A DNA stretch of 64,000 bases. It comes from Streptomyces tailanensis (GTDB lineage: Bacteria > Actinomycetota > Actinomycetes > Streptomycetales > Streptomycetaceae). Position numbers and translations under genes: made by a program. The notes beneath the pieces were generated by a model. That model searched no databases, was not told the origin of the DNA, and worked only from the letters and a program-made list of their open reading frames with translations. Positions 63,551-64,000 of this stretch are shown here, one piece after another. The stretch is taken from contig NZ_VTHJ01000002.1 of assembly GCF_008386495.1 (NCBI RefSeq), positions 237,128 to 301,127 on the forward strand, read 5' to 3'. Position 1 is the stretch's first letter, and each line of letters starts with the position of its first letter.

Positions 63551-64000
63551 CGACGGGGCACTCCAGCCGCCGGGTGGTGACGGGCGGCGCGGTCCCGCTG
63601 TCGATGGCGTCCAGGAGCCAGGCGGGCGGCCGTCTCTCCCATCGCGCGGTGGGGCAGAGCGACCGTGGTGAGGGGCGGGCTGAGGAATGCGGCCATGTGC
63701 TCCTGGTCGTCGTAGCCGACGACGGACAGATCGGCGGGCACGTCGAGGCCCAGGCGCGCGGCGGCATGGAGGACGCCCGCGGCGACCCGGTCGTTGTAAC
63801 AGACGATCCCCGTGGGCCGCCGGTCTACGGGAACACGGTCCAGCAATCGCAGCGCTCCCTCGTACCCGGCGGCGATCTCCCCTCCCGTCCGCATGATCCA
63901 GTCCTTCTCTGCGGTCAGCCCCACCGCCCGCAGCGCGTCCCGGAAGCCACGCAGCCGCTCCGCGGTGGCGATGTCGTCCAGGCCACCCACCAGGGCGACA
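63513..64000 (-). pseudogene. LacI-family regulator, frameshifted and cut by the window edge
   Basis: The effector-binding part of a LacI/GalR repressor: GFRDALRAVG, PTGIVCYNDRVAAGVLHAAARLGLDVPADLSVVGYDDQEHMAAFLSPPLTTVALP. Near 63623 an extra base shifts the frame, after which LLDAIDSGTAPPVTTRRLECPVVMRGS continues to the stop at 63513. The DNA-binding N-terminus lies outside the window. It converges on the GH32 gene, overlapping its end by 38 bp, and should regulate the fructan operon. Confidence 0.78.

Noticed and set aside
1..64000. tRNA, rRNA, CRISPR arrays, phage or conjugation modules
   Set aside because: None could be recognised by eye on either strand.

Overview
The window is very GC-rich DNA, with short intergenic gaps, GTG/TTG starts, chains of ATGA/GTGA start-stop overlaps and many typical actinobacterial families (Mce importer, CUT1 sugar transporters, MuiA-like DUF4139 proteins, Tat-exported oxidoreductases). 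It most resembles a Streptomyces chromosome. I see no rRNA, tRNA, CRISPR array or replication origin.

Layout. 1-2405: a damaged xanthine dehydrogenase locus (large subunit, then xdhC). 2429-5290: a copper module (copA, copZ, CsoR-type operator). 5330-8495: broken amidohydrolases and a LysR regulator that meet at a deletion scar. 8556-13716: PEBP protein, subtilisin-like protease, a transposon/group II intron graveyard, an ArsR-SRPBCC-TIGR03086 operon and a CPBP protease. 13713-24697 (minus): a complete Mce lipid-import operon (ATPase, two YrbE permeases, MceA-F, two Mce-associated proteins). 24865-28360: a membrane-tethered sigma factor, a lytic transglycosylase and a fatty acid desaturase. 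29000-32001: small Cys-rich protein, decayed dehydrogenase, response regulator and a histidine kinase fused to the tail of another gene. 32303-37868: a Tat-exported FAD oxidoreductase and two DUF4139 paralogues. 37917-41064: a sugar ABC transporter. 41167-49800 (minus), with a flavin monooxygenase at 50227-51690: an eight-gene operon built around a fatty acyl-AMP ligase, an acyl carrier protein, a B12-type radical SAM enzyme, an SDR and a molybdopterin enzyme. 52128-57565: a second sugar ABC operon with an oxidoreductase and a GntR regulator. 57860-60266: three gene fragments welded together. 60263-64000: a fructan-use operon (two permeases, GH32 enzyme, LacI regulator) that has lost the front of its binding protein and carries frameshifts.

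Two themes stand out. First, intact operons alternate with loci that carry single-base frameshifts and also larger internal deletions or fusions (xdh, hyuC/LysR, carboxyethylornithine-synthase-like gene, kinase, helicase/binding protein). Deletions and chimeric joins cannot be explained by base-calling error alone, so real gene decay is likely, although isolated single-base shifts (for example the poly-C in the GH32 gene) could be sequencing error. Second, the 41-52 kb operon is the best candidate for an undescribed system: a carrier-bound acyl pathway with radical SAM, molybdenum and flavin chemistry and no ketosynthase. Its product cannot be told from sequence alone.
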